In this document: positions 51,521 to 60,083 of the stretch, one piece after another
How the letters are laid out: each line of letters opens with the position of its first letter
Position numbering within the stretch: the stretch's first letter is position 1
Assembly: GCA_017938925.1 (NCBI GenBank)
Contig: JAGBAO010000019.1
Span: 1 to 64,000, forward strand
Direction: 5' to 3'
Origin: Bacteroidales bacterium
GTDB taxonomy: Bacteria; Bacteroidota; Bacteroidia; Bacteroidales; UBA932
DNA length: 64,000 nucleotides
Made by a program: the position numbers and the translations under genes
Notes under the pieces: model-generated
The model's input: only the letters and a program-made list of their open reading frames with translations
Told to the model about the DNA's origin: nothing
Database searches by the model: none

Positions 51521-53047
51521 ATGGCTGAAGAGGGAAAGAAAAGGTCAGTCAGAAAGAAGAATCCGTCAGTCAACTTGGATACGCTTGGGCTTGAGATGGG
51601 AAACAGACCGCCTCAAGCTCTTGACGTCGAAGAGGCTGTCCTCGGAGCGCTTCTGATAGAGCCTAACTGTATCGATGAAGCTATGGACGAGCTCACGCCG
51701 AGCTGCTTCTATAGCGAGAAACACAGAATGATATTCGAGGCGATGCGTTCGCTTAACAACGAGCACATAGCCTTGGATTTTTTGTCTGTGTCCCAGAAGC
51801 TCAAAGCCAATGGAAATCTGGAAGCTGTCGGTGGCACCGTGGCTCTTGTGCAGCTTTCCCAGAAGATAGGTGCAGCGGCACACATCGAGTATTACATCAG
51901 GATACTCAAGCAGAAATGCATCCAGAGGGAGCTGATCACGGCTTCATACGATATTCTGAAATCCTCTTACGACGAGGCCATAAATGTCGATGACCTGATC
52001 GATACGGCTCAGACCAAGCTCTTCGCAGCAATCCAGAACAACGTAAAGAAGGATGTGCAGGAGATCGGAAAGGTCATAAACGATGCCCTTGATGACATTC
52101 AGAGGCTTCAGGACTCGTCAGGTCTCAGCGGTGTGCCTTCCGGCTTCCCTTCGATCGACAAGATCACTCTCGGCTGGCAGGCTTCCGACCTCATCATCCT
52201 TGCAGCCCGTCCTTCAGTCGGAAAGACGGCATTCGTGCTCAACCTTGCTCGTAATGCGGCAGTCGAGTTCAATATGCCTGTGGCTTTCTTCTCTCTTGAA
52301 ATGCCGGCCATCCAGCTTGCAAAGCGTATGATGGTCTCGGAGACAAGACTCAGCGCAGACAAGATCAAGGGAGGAGTGAAACTGGCCGCCTGGGAATGGG
52401 AGCAGCTCGACATCCAACTCAAGAGGCTGGCCAAGGCTCCGATCTATATCGATGACACACCTTCGCTTCCGGTCATGGAGTTCCGTTCCAAGGTGAAGAA
52501 GCTGGTGAAGCAGAAGGGAGTCCGTCTCATAGTGGTCGACTACCTCCAGCTGATGCAGGGACCTGCAGAGCTCAGGGGCATGCGTGAGCAGGAAGTGGCT
52601 GCGATTTCGCGAACTCTCAAAGCGACGGCAAAGGAGATGAACGTGCCTATCATCGCACTGTCTCAGCTGTCCCGTCAGTCGGAGAACCGTCAGGGCAGCA
52701 ATCGCCGTCCTCAGCTGAGCGATCTTCGTGAGTCAGGTTCCATAGAGCAGGATGCCGATATGGTAATCTTCATCCATCGTTATGACTATCAGGGACTTTC
52801 CGACAATCCGGATGATGTGGGCAGGACCCAGATCATCATCGCTAAGCATCGTAACGGTGCCATCGCAGATGTGGATATGAGGTTCCGTGCGGATGAGGTG
52901 CGCTTCGTGGATGAGCAGGAGAGTCTTGTCAACCAGGCTGATTCGATGGGTTTCGCTTCAGCCATGAATGATGACAATCCTCCTTTCGGACCGGATCCGA
53001 TGAGCGGCCCTATGCCGGCCAACGAATTTGGAAACACAGATTTCTAG
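51521..53047 (+). CDS. dnaB: Replicative DNA helicase DnaB
   Basis: The 508-residue hexameric helicase unwinds DNA at the replication fork. The N-terminal domain (about 30-130: 'ALDVEEAVLGALLIEPNCIDEAMDEL') precedes a RecA-like domain with Walker A 'AARPSVGKTAFVLN', the H1a motif 'FSLEMP', Walker B 'LIVVDYLQLM' and 'LSQLSRQSENR' (motif H3). It lacks an intein. The tail past residue 460 is acidic. It ends 1 nt before the DUF3108 gene start codon. Confidence 0.98.
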   Translation: MAEEGKKRSVRKKNPSVNLDTLGLEMGNRPPQALDVEEAVLGALLIEPNCIDEAMDELTPSCFYSEKHRMIFEAMRSLNNEHIALDFLSVSQKLKANGNLEAVGGTVALVQLSQKIGAAAHIEYYIRILKQKCIQRELITASYDILKSSYDEAINVDDLIDTAQTKLFAAIQNNVKKDVQEIGKVINDALDDIQRLQDSSGLSGVPSGFPSIDKITLGWQASDLIILAARPSVGKTAFVLNLARNAAVEFNMPVAFFSLEMPAIQLAKRMMVSETRLSADKIKGGVKLAAWEWEQLDIQLKRLAKAPIYIDDTPSLPVMEFRSKVKKLVKQKGVRLIVVDYLQLMQGPAELRGMREQEVAAISRTLKATAKEMNVPIIALSQLSRQSENRQGSNRRPQLSDLRESGSIEQDADMVIFIHRYDYQGLSDNPDDVGRTQIIIAKHRNGAIADVDMRFRADEVRFVDEQESLVNQADSMGFASAMNDDNPPFGPDPMSGPMPANEFGNTDF

Positions 53048-53048
53048 A

Positions 53049-53978
53049 ATGACGGACAGAAAAGGATTATATATGATATTTACGATTCTCCTGTGTACAT
53101 GTATGGCTCTGCTGCCGATGCATGCACAGGAGAATGCTGATTCTATACAAAGGGCAGATACACTCCAGAAAGCCGATTCCGTGACCCGTACAGCGTGTGT
53201 CCCGGTGATGTCGACGGCGGAAGACAGCCTTGTGTTTCAGGCAGGAGAGGAGCTCTCCTTCGCCCTGCAGTACACCTGGGGTGCAATGAACACTGACGTC
53301 GGACATGCGACCATCCGTCTTGACACCCTGACTTTCAATGGTGAAAAAGCCTTCCTCATCGATGCCTTTGGAAAGACGACCAGATTCTTTGACTGGGTCT
53401 TCAAGGTGAGGGAAGACTTCAAGTCGTGGTTCACCCGTGACGGAATGCGCCCGTTGAAGTTCACCCGTGACACATATGAGGGAGGGTATGTGGCCAAGAA
53501 TACATATCTGTATGACTGGAATGCGCAGGAACCAGTAATCCACGCCGACGTGTACTCCTCAAAGCGGGGGCAGAAGTCGCTTGACCTTCCGCTGACTCCA
53601 TGCACATTTGACCTTCCTTCCCTGTTCTACTTCGCCCGCAACATGAATTTTGACGTAGTGGATCCGGGAAAGAGATATCCTATGACCTTTGCCATCGATG
53701 ATGAGGTCTTCAATGTATATTTCATCCTTCATGGCCGTGAGACCATCAAGGTCAAGGGAATAGGCGAGGTCAGGACCATAAAGTTCGGAGCAAAGCTCCT
53801 TGAAGGAGAGGTCTTCAAGGGAGAGGAGGATATGATAATCTATATATCGGACGACATGAACAGGCTTCCTGTCTATTTCGAAGCTCCGCTGCTGGTGGGA
53901 AGAGCCACCGGAAGGCTTACGGAATGGGAGGGACTCAAGCATCCGTTCTCGTCCATTGTCAATCGCTCCCGCAAGTAG
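53049..53978 (+). CDS. DUF3108 domain periplasmic protein
   Basis: The 309-residue protein starts at the ATG at 53049 and has an N-terminal hydrophobic signal (MIFTILLCTCMALLPMHAQ). The DUF3108 region (about 55-300) shows 'GEELSFALQYTWGAMNTDVGHATIRLDT', 'FKVREDFKSWFTRDGMRPLKFTRDTYEGGYVAKNTYLYDWN' and 'GEEDMIIYISDDMNRLPVYFEAPLLVGRATGRL'. Such beta-rich periplasmic proteins have no settled function. It begins 1 nt after dnaB, so it is translationally close, but the products are unrelated. Two hairpin repeats follow. Confidence 0.85.
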   Translation: MTDRKGLYMIFTILLCTCMALLPMHAQENADSIQRADTLQKADSVTRTACVPVMSTAEDSLVFQAGEELSFALQYTWGAMNTDVGHATIRLDTLTFNGEKAFLIDAFGKTTRFFDWVFKVREDFKSWFTRDGMRPLKFTRDTYEGGYVAKNTYLYDWNAQEPVIHADVYSSKRGQKSLDLPLTPCTFDLPSLFYFARNMNFDVVDPGKRYPMTFAIDDEVFNVYFILHGRETIKVKGIGEVRTIKFGAKLLEGEVFKGEEDMIIYISDDMNRLPVYFEAPLLVGRATGRLTEWEGLKHPFSSIVNRSRK

Positions 53979-53983
53979 TCTCA

Positions 53984-54062
53984 ATCCGGGAAATGGGGCA
54001 AAATCCCGGATGAAGATAAGAAAAATATGGTTTTATCCGGGAAAGAGCCCGAAATCCCGAAT
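53984..54062 (+). repeat. Tandem pair of related hairpins downstream of the DUF3108 gene
   Basis: Two similar stem-loops lie at 53984-54011 (ATCCGGGA...TCCCGGAT) and 54035-54062 (ATCCGGGA...TCCCGAAT), 51 nt apart. They share the order TCCGGGAAA..., and ...AAATCCCG. They separate the DUF3108 gene from the rseC-rnf operon. Confidence 0.6.
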
Positions 54063-54078
54063 GATAAAGAGTTGAAGT

Positions 54079-54495
54079 ATGGCCAAAAGAAATGAAATAG
54101 AGCACTCAGGACGCATAGTGGAGATCACTCCGGAATTCACGACTGTGGAGATCCTGGTGTCTTCGGCATGTGCGGCATGTCATGCGAAAGGCCTCTGCGG
54201 AATGTCCGAGGCTGAGGAAAAGGTGATAATGGTCCCGACAGACCCATATGCGGAGCATAAGGTGGGGGACCAAGTGACCGTGAAGACGAAGATGACCATG
54301 GGGTTGAAGGCTGTGTGGATATCTTATGTGATTCCGCTGGCTGTACTGATGATTTTAATATTATCTTTGTCTGCGGTTTTCGAGAGCCAGGTGCTCTGCG
54401 GACTGGCTTCCGTAGGCGGAGTAGCTGTATATTACCTGATCATATGGCTGCTGCGCGGCAGGCTGCAGAATGAGTTTTCATTCTATATCGAATAA
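54079..54495 (+). CDS. RseC/SoxR-reducing system family protein
   Basis: The 138-residue protein has the Cys-rich start of RseC ('SSACAACHAKGLCGMSEAE') and two transmembrane segments ('AVWISYVIPLAVLMILILSLSAVF' and 'LCGLASVGGVAVYYLIIWLL'). RseC-like proteins often precede rnf operons and help assemble or feed the Rnf complex. It lies 24 nt before rnfB and is likely part of the operon. Confidence 0.9.
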   Translation: MAKRNEIEHSGRIVEITPEFTTVEILVSSACAACHAKGLCGMSEAEEKVIMVPTDPYAEHKVGDQVTVKTKMTMGLKAVWISYVIPLAVLMILILSLSAVFESQVLCGLASVGGVAVYYLIIWLLRGRLQNEFSFYIE

Positions 54496-54519
54496 TACAA
54501 CAACTAAACAATAACAATA

Positions 54520-55368
54520 ATGACAACAACAATTATCTGGACTATTGCAATCCTCACCATCCTCGGTGTGGCTCTCGCTGTCGTCCTGTACTTTGTGGCT
54601 GAAAAGTTCAAGGTGGAGGAAGATCCGAGAATCGACCAGGTGGAGGCGGTATTGCCTGGTGCAAACTGTGGCGGATGCGGACAGGCCGGCTGTCGTGCAT
54701 TTGCACAGTTCTGTGTGGAGTCGTCACCGAACCTGGACAAGTGCTTCTGTCCTGTGGGCGGTAACGATGGTATGCAGAAGGTTGCTGCCGTGCTCGGCGT
54801 TGAGGTGGCTGCAAAGGAGCCTCAGGTCGCTGTAGTGCGTTGCAACGGATCTTGTGAGAACCGTCCTCGTACCAACGAGTACGGCGGATATCAGTCATGC
54901 CGTGTGAAGGCCGCTCTTTACAGCGGTGACACAGGCTGCTCTTTCGGATGTCTCGGCTGCGGTGACTGTGTCGCTGCGTGCCAGTTCGGTGCCATCTCCA
55001 TGGATCCTGAGACAGGACTTCCTGTCGTGGACGAGGAGAAATGTACTGCATGCGGGGCTTGTGTGAAGGCCTGCCCTAAGAACATCATCGAACTTCGCAA
55101 CAAGGGCCGCAGGAATATGCGTGTGTTCGTCAGCTGCGTGAACAAGGACAAGGGTGCTGCTGCCCGCAAGGCCTGCAAGGCTGCCTGCATAGGCTGCGGA
55201 AAGTGTGTGAAGGCCTGTCCTTTCGAGGCGATCACGGTGGAGAACAATCTCGCGTACATCGACTTCACAAAGTGCAAGCTCTGCAAGAAGTGTGTGGCTG
55301 AGTGCCCTACGGGTGCAATCCACGCTGTGAATTTCCCGGTTGTCAAACCTAAAGCGACGGAGGAATAG
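54520..55368 (+). CDS. rnfB: Rnf electron transport complex subunit B
   Basis: The 282-residue iron-sulfur subunit has an N-terminal membrane anchor ('TTIIWTIAILTILGVALAVVLYFVA'). The 4Fe-4S domain follows as 'PGANCGGCGQAGCRAFAQFCVES...CFCPVGG' and further 4Fe-4S motifs ('CLGCGDCVAACQFGAI', 'CTACGACVKACPKNII', 'CIGCGKCVKACPFEAI', 'CKLCKKCVAECPTGAI'). RnfB accepts electrons from reduced ferredoxin. The C-terminus ends 4 nt before the rnfC start codon. Confidence 0.97.
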   Translation: MTTTIIWTIAILTILGVALAVVLYFVAEKFKVEEDPRIDQVEAVLPGANCGGCGQAGCRAFAQFCVESSPNLDKCFCPVGGNDGMQKVAAVLGVEVAAKEPQVAVVRCNGSCENRPRTNEYGGYQSCRVKAALYSGDTGCSFGCLGCGDCVAACQFGAISMDPETGLPVVDEEKCTACGACVKACPKNIIELRNKGRRNMRVFVSCVNKDKGAAARKACKAACIGCGKCVKACPFEAITVENNLAYIDFTKCKLCKKCVAECPTGAIHAVNFPVVKPKATEE

Positions 55369-55372
55369 GACC

Positions 55373-56734
55373 ATGTTAAAGACATTTTCAATTGGTGGTA
55401 TCCACCCGAATGACAGCAAGATTTCAAAGGACTGCGCAATCGAGGTCCTTCCTGTCCCTTCAAAGGTATATATATCTGTAGCCCAGCATCTTGGTGCTCC
55501 GGCAAATCCTGTTGTCGCAGTAGGTGACAAGGTGAAGGCCGGTCAGGTGATCGCCGAGCCTGCAGGTTTCATTTCTGCATATGTACATTCTTCCGTATCG
55601 GGAACAGTGAAGTCCATCGGACCTCGCAAGGACCTGGCGGGAAACAACATGACCCATATCGAGATCGAGGTCGAGGGTGACGAGTGGGCCGAGGGCATAG
55701 ACCTCAGCGACACTCTCGTCACAGAGATTCCTGAAGACAACAAGGCAATCCTTGACAGGATCAAGATGTGCGGAGTAGTGGGTCTGGGAGGTGCAACCTT
55801 CCCTGCACACGTGAAGCTCTGCCCGCCTCCGGGCAAGAAGGCTGATTGCCTGATTCTCAACGGAGCGGAGTGCGAGCCGTATCTTACGTCAGACTACCGC
55901 ATCATGCTCGAAAGGAGCAAGGAGATCGTCGTGGGAGCTGCCATCATGAAGCAGGTTCTCGGAGGATGTCCGGCTGTGATCGGAATCGAGGAGAACAAGC
56001 CGGAGGCCATCAAGGTGATGACCGAGGCTGTGGCTCAGCTTCAGGCTTCCGCCAAGGGATATGACGGAATCTCTGTGATGCCTCTCAAGAAGAAATATCC
56101 GCAGGGAGGTGAGAAGCAGCTCATCGATGCTGTGATGAAACGTCAGGTGAAGTCCATGGGACTTCCTATCGACGTGGGAGCTGTGGTTCAGAATGTGGCC
56201 ACTTCACTGGCGGTCTATGAGGCTGTCCAGAAGAACATGCCGCTTGTGACCAATGTGCTCACAGTTACAGGAGACTGCCTGCCGATGGAGAACCAGCACA
56301 ACTACAAGTTCCGTATCGGAATGCCTCTTTCGTATATTGCAGAGCATGCCGGCGGAATTCCTGAGGAGGCTGCCAAGATCATCAGCGGTGGTCCTATGAT
56401 GGGTAAGGCCATCGCAAATATGGAGGCAACCACTGTCAAGGGTTCGTCGTCGCTTCTTTATCTGACTGCAGAACAGACTGTACGCGGAGTGGAGTCGGCC
56501 TGCATCCGTTGTGGAAAATGTGCAGAGGCCTGCCCTATGGGTCTTGAGCCTTTCCTTCTTCAGAAGTATGCCCGCAACGAAATGATGGAAGAGCTTGAGG
56601 AGAATGCGGTTCAGGACTGCATCGAGTGCGGCTGCTGTCTGTACAGCTGTCCTGCCAACATTCCGCTTCTGGACATCATCCGCATAGCAAAAGGCGACGT
56701 CATCAGGATTATTCGCGGCAGGGGACAAAGGTAA
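55373..56734 (+). CDS. rnfC: Rnf electron transport complex subunit C
   Basis: The 453-residue subunit binds NAD+/NADH and FMN and has two 4Fe-4S sites. It starts at 55373 (MLKTFSIGGIHPNDSKIS), just after rnfB. It shows 'VVGLGGATFPAHVKLCPPPGKKADCLILNGAECEPYLTSDYR' (flavin/NAD region), then 'CIRCGKCAEACPMGLEP' and 'CIECGCCLYSCPANIPLL'. It is shorter than the proteobacterial RnfC with its long alanine-rich tail. Its last nine codons form the left arm of a 30-nt inverted repeat. Confidence 0.97.
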   Translation: MLKTFSIGGIHPNDSKISKDCAIEVLPVPSKVYISVAQHLGAPANPVVAVGDKVKAGQVIAEPAGFISAYVHSSVSGTVKSIGPRKDLAGNNMTHIEIEVEGDEWAEGIDLSDTLVTEIPEDNKAILDRIKMCGVVGLGGATFPAHVKLCPPPGKKADCLILNGAECEPYLTSDYRIMLERSKEIVVGAAIMKQVLGGCPAVIGIEENKPEAIKVMTEAVAQLQASAKGYDGISVMPLKKKYPQGGEKQLIDAVMKRQVKSMGLPIDVGAVVQNVATSLAVYEAVQKNMPLVTNVLTVTGDCLPMENQHNYKFRIGMPLSYIAEHAGGIPEEAAKIISGGPMMGKAIANMEATTVKGSSSLLYLTAEQTVRGVESACIRCGKCAEACPMGLEPFLLQKYARNEMMEELEENAVQDCIECGCCLYSCPANIPLLDIIRIAKGDVIRIIRGRGQR

Positions 56735-56830
56735 AAACTAAATCCCTCCCACGCCTGCGGCGCGGGCCCCTCCCGTTCACGAGGCCACGGGCGGCCACGG
56801 TTTTTATCTTTGTCCCCTGCCTCGAATAAT
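56708..56830. repeat. Long inverted repeat spanning the end of rnfC and the rnfC-rnfD spacer
   Basis: Left arm 56708-56737 (includes the last rnfC codons and its stop) and right arm 56801-56830 are complementary at 28 of 30 positions. The 63-nt interior is GC-rich with sub-hairpins (CGCCTGCGGCG and CCTC-CCGTTCACG-AGG). It sits inside the operon, so it might damp or process transcription. Confidence 0.85.
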
Positions 56831-56858
56831 GATAACTAAAAAAAGTAATAATTAATAT

Positions 56859-57824
56859 ATGGAAAAACTTTTGGTTTCACCGTCACCGCATCTGCATACG
56901 AAGACATCGACGAAGTCTTTGATGCGTGACGTTGTGATCGCTCTGCTTCCTGCAGTGGCCGTTTCCGTCCTCTTCTACGGATGGTCGGAACTCCTTGTGC
57001 TGGGAGTGAGCGTGGCTTCATGCGTACTGCTGGAGTACCTCATAACAAAATATCTCCTGAAGGGCACATGCACCATAGGCGACTGGTCTGCAGTCATAAC
57101 AGGTGTGCTTCTCGCCCTTAACCTTCCTGCAACCACTCCTTGGTGGGTGGTGCTGATCGGAGCTGTCTTTGCCATCGGTGTGGCTAAGATGACCTTCGGC
57201 GGAATCGGACAGAACCTCTTCAACCCTGCAATCGCAGGCCGTGTGTTCCTTCTGATCTCCTTCCCTACATACATGACCGACTGGACCAAGCCTCAGGGCT
57301 TCATCGGCAATGCCGTCACTGACGCATACACCGGTGCTACTCCTCTGGGACTCGTTGCAGAAGGCGGTGTGGGAACTGTCGAGGGTATGGACTATCTGAA
57401 CATGCTCTTCCTCAATATCGGAGGTTCTGCCGGTGAGCTTTCCGCTGTGGCTCTTCTCGTGGGATTCGTGTATCTGCTTGCCCGCAAGGTGATCAGGCCA
57501 TACATCACCCTCTCGATCTGGGCTACCGTGGCCGTGTTCTCCGGAATCTTCTGGCTCATCAACCCTGCCGAATTCACTGACCCTCTCTTCAACCTTCTCA
57601 CCGGAGGACTCCTTCTCGGATCCATCTTCATGGCAACCGACTATGTGACTTCTCCTATGAGCAACTGGGGCGGCGTGATCTTCGGAGTCGGAATAGGTGT
57701 GATCACCATGCTCATCCGCTATTTCGGAGCATATCCGGAAGGAGTCTCTTTCGCAATCCTTATCATGAACTCTGTGGTTCCGCTCATCAACAAGGTGTGC
57801 CACGCTAAAAAGTACGGGAGGTAG
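56859..57824 (+). CDS. rnfD: Rnf electron transport complex subunit D
   Basis: The 321-residue membrane subunit has about nine hydrophobic segments and carries a covalently bound FMN. The flavinylation motif is visible as 'DAYTGATPLGLVA' with T161 as the candidate attachment site. 'FGGIGQNLFNPAIAGRVFLL' is the quinone-pocket-like region shared with NqrB. It pairs with RnfG on the periplasmic side to carry electrons across the membrane. It begins 124 nt after rnfC, beyond the inverted repeat. Confidence 0.97.
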   Translation: MEKLLVSPSPHLHTKTSTKSLMRDVVIALLPAVAVSVLFYGWSELLVLGVSVASCVLLEYLITKYLLKGTCTIGDWSAVITGVLLALNLPATTPWWVVLIGAVFAIGVAKMTFGGIGQNLFNPAIAGRVFLLISFPTYMTDWTKPQGFIGNAVTDAYTGATPLGLVAEGGVGTVEGMDYLNMLFLNIGGSAGELSAVALLVGFVYLLARKVIRPYITLSIWATVAVFSGIFWLINPAEFTDPLFNLLTGGLLLGSIFMATDYVTSPMSNWGGVIFGVGIGVITMLIRYFGAYPEGVSFAILIMNSVVPLINKVCHAKKYGR

Positions 57825-57830
57825 GAGACA

Positions 57831-58481
57831 ATGGCTGTAAAATCATCATTCAAGAATATGACGGTGTGCCTTCTGGCCATCTGTCTGGTGTGCTCGGGAC
57901 TGCTTGCAGGCGTATATGCCCTGACAGCAGAGCCTATCGCAGCAGCTGCTGCAGCGAAGAATGAGGCTGCGATCATGGAGGTTCTTCCTGAGACTGCCGT
58001 AAAGGTGGAAGAGGAAAGGACAGTGGAGTTCGAAGGTGCGACATATGCATACAACCTTGCCTATGACGAGGCCGGAAACACCGTGGGATGTGCGATCAAT
58101 GTAGCTCCGGTGGGCTTCGGAGGCCCTATCAGCATCAAGGTCGGCTTTGACATCAACGGCGTGATCTGGAACACCAAGGTGCTTTCGCAGGCTGAGACTC
58201 CAGGTCTTGGAGCGAAGTGCGTGGAGGCTTCGTTCTCGGATCAGTTCAAGGGTTTCGATCCTGCTGCAAAGAAGCTTTCAGTCAGGAAGGACGGAGGAGA
58301 TGTAGATGCAATCACCGCTTCGACCATCACATCAAGGGCTTATGCGTCTGGTGTAGCTCTGGCAGCAAAGGTGTTCCATGCGATTGCCGGCACTCCTATG
58401 CTTCTTGACACAACTACCGGTGCAAGCAATTCAGACTGGCAGGAGGGCGCAGACGTCCAGAGCGAGTCGACAACCAAATAA
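57831..58481 (+). CDS. rnfG: Rnf electron transport complex subunit G
   Basis: The 216-residue protein has one N-terminal membrane anchor and an FMN-binding periplasmic domain. The flavinylation motif is 'DAITASTITSRAYASG', with T167 the likely FMN-linked residue (S164-T-I-T167). It also shows the NqrC-like 'GFGGPISIKVGFDINGVIWNTKVLSQAETPGLGAK'. It lies 6 nt after rnfD. Confidence 0.97.
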   Translation: MAVKSSFKNMTVCLLAICLVCSGLLAGVYALTAEPIAAAAAAKNEAAIMEVLPETAVKVEEERTVEFEGATYAYNLAYDEAGNTVGCAINVAPVGFGGPISIKVGFDINGVIWNTKVLSQAETPGLGAKCVEASFSDQFKGFDPAAKKLSVRKDGGDVDAITASTITSRAYASGVALAAKVFHAIAGTPMLLDTTTGASNSDWQEGADVQSESTTK

Positions 58482-58495
58482 AGGAGGAAAGGAAA

Positions 58496-59086
58496 ATGGG
58501 AAAATTTCAACTTATAACTAAAGGCCTCGTCAAGGAGAACCCTACATTCGTTCTTCTTCTGGGTATGTGTCCGACTCTGGCCACGACCACATCGGCCATC
58601 AACGGTATGAGCATGGGACTTGCCACTCTTTTCGTCCTCGTGCTTTCGAACATGGCGATCTCCCTGATCGCTCCTTACATCCCTGACAAGGTGCGTATCC
58701 CTTCATATATCGTAGTGATCGCGACCTTCGTGACCCTGCTCCAGTTCGTGATGCAGGCCTATGTTCCGGACATCTACGAGACTCTCGGTCTCTTCATCCC
58801 GCTCATCGTGGTGAACTGTATCGTCCTCGGACGTGCCGAGGCTTTCGCCAACAAGAACGGTGTCCTGGATTCTGCGCTTGACGGTCTTGGAATCGGTCTT
58901 GGATTCACATGCTCGCTCACACTCCTCGGAGTGGTGCGTGAGATTCTTGGAAGCGGCTCCGTGTTCGGCTTCAAGTTCATCGCAGGCGACGGCATCCTCG
59001 CATTCGTCCTTGCACCAGGAGCCTTCCTTGCGCTGGGATATCTCATCGTGATATTCAGAAAGTTAACAACTAAAAAGGCAGAGTAG
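58496..59086 (+). CDS. rnfE: Rnf electron transport complex subunit E
   Basis: The 196-residue membrane subunit has about six hydrophobic segments and the RnfE/NqrD signature 'LVKENPTFVLLLGMCPTLATTTSAINGMSMGLATL' plus 'GLFIPLIVVNCIVLGRAEAFA'. RnfE pairs with RnfA to hold the membrane-buried iron-sulfur site through conserved cysteines. It lies 14 nt after rnfG. Confidence 0.97.
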   Translation: MGKFQLITKGLVKENPTFVLLLGMCPTLATTTSAINGMSMGLATLFVLVLSNMAISLIAPYIPDKVRIPSYIVVIATFVTLLQFVMQAYVPDIYETLGLFIPLIVVNCIVLGRAEAFANKNGVLDSALDGLGIGLGFTCSLTLLGVVREILGSGSVFGFKFIAGDGILAFVLAPGAFLALGYLIVIFRKLTTKKAE

Positions 59087-59088
59087 TC

Positions 59089-59688
59089 ATGGAATATATA
59101 CTTATCATCATTTCAGCGATATTCGTCAATAATATCCTGCTCTCCCAGTTCCTCGGAGTATGTCCTTTCCTGGGAGTGTCCAACAAGCTCAGCACTGCGA
59201 CAGGAATGTCCATGGCAGTGTGCTTCGTGATCACTCTTGCGACAGTCGTGACCTATCTGTTGAATATGCTTCTGGTGAAGTTCGGACTTGAGTTCCTTCA
59301 GACCATCTCGTTCATCCTCGTGATCGCTGCCCTGGTGCAGATGGTGGAGATCGTTCTGAAGAAGATCAGCCCGGCTCTGTATGCTTCACTCGGTATCTTC
59401 CTCCCTCTGATCACCACCAACTGCGCCGTTCTCGGTGTGGCTCTGACAGTGGTTCAGAAGTCTTCTCCGTTTGCAGCAGCTGCGGACGGCATGATGAACC
59501 TGGGTGAGGCGACCGTATATGCATTTGCCACTTCTCTCGGTTTCGGCCTTGCGATGGTGCTTTTTGCAGGACTTCGCGAGCAGCTGGCTCTCAACAATGT
59601 GCCTAAGGCTTTCAAGGGTGTTCCTATTGCTCTTGTTACAGCAAGTATTCTTGCTATGGCCTTCATGGGATTCTCGGGACTTGTTTAG
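59089..59688 (+). CDS. rnfA: Rnf electron transport complex subunit A
   Basis: The 199-residue membrane subunit has the RnfA/NqrE pattern: 'FVNNILLSQFLGVCPFLGVSNKLSTATGMSMAV' and 'SLGIFLPLITTNCAVLGVAL'. It is the last gene of rnfBCDGEA, an arrangement typical of Bacteroidota. The complete complex couples ferredoxin oxidation to NAD+ reduction with ion export, or runs in reverse. A long inverted repeat follows. Confidence 0.97.
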   Translation: MEYILIIISAIFVNNILLSQFLGVCPFLGVSNKLSTATGMSMAVCFVITLATVVTYLLNMLLVKFGLEFLQTISFILVIAALVQMVEIVLKKISPALYASLGIFLPLITTNCAVLGVALTVVQKSSPFAAAADGMMNLGEATVYAFATSLGFGLAMVLFAGLREQLALNNVPKAFKGVPIALVTASILAMAFMGFSGLV

Positions 59689-59690
59689 AA

Positions 59691-59814
59691 TTTATCAGAG
59701 AATAGAGATTAGGCGAGGTTGTTTCCGGTGACCCCCGCCTCCCATTCGGGAGGCACCCCCTAGCCGGGGGTGGCATGTCACCTCCAACAATCCTCGCCTA
59801 ATCTCATAGATAAA
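59691..59814. repeat. Long inverted repeat after rnfA
   Basis: Left arm 59691-59732 and right arm 59777-59814 are complementary, with a perfect 14-bp block GAGATTAGGCGAGG (59705-59718) against 59792-59805. The interior holds GCCTCCCATTCGGGAGGC (59737-59754) and a CCCCC/GGGGG stem. It probably ends the rnf transcript. Confidence 0.8.
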
Positions 59815-59852
59815 AATTTCAAAACAAGTTCCTTCGTTAAAGTGAGTGATAT

Positions 59853-60047
59853 ATGGAAGCTGTCAAGTTATTGGAAAGAGCAGATAAGTTAAGGCGTGAA
59901 GGTCGGTTCGGAGAGGCAATCAATGCTTATCGGGCGGCGGCTGCTTCTGAGGACTGTCCGGAAGACATAAAAAAAATATCTCTCGCATCGGTCGAGTTGA
60001 TGCAGGAGATAAACGGTTTTGTAAACGTCGACCTTATGAATCCATAG
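59853..60047 (+). CDS. Small TPR-like helical protein
   Basis: The 64-residue protein ('MEAVKLLERADKLRREGRFGEAINAYRAAAA...IKKISLASVELMQEINGF') looks like one and a half TPR units, acidic and basic residues alternating. It has no signal peptide. It lies between the rnf operon and the outer membrane protein genes and is followed directly by a terminator. Function unknown; binding of another protein is plausible from the TPR resemblance. Confidence 0.65.
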   Translation: MEAVKLLERADKLRREGRFGEAINAYRAAAASEDCPEDIKKISLASVELMQEINGFVNVDLMNP

Positions 60048-60061
60048 GGTCGACGTTTTTA
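60023..60061 (+). terminator. Intrinsic terminator of the small TPR-like gene
   Basis: AAACGTCGACC pairs with GGTCGACGTTT across a 14-nt loop, with a T run. It overlaps the last codons of the gene. Confidence 0.9.
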
Positions 60062-60083
60062 TTTGGCTTGGTTGTTCCGGATA

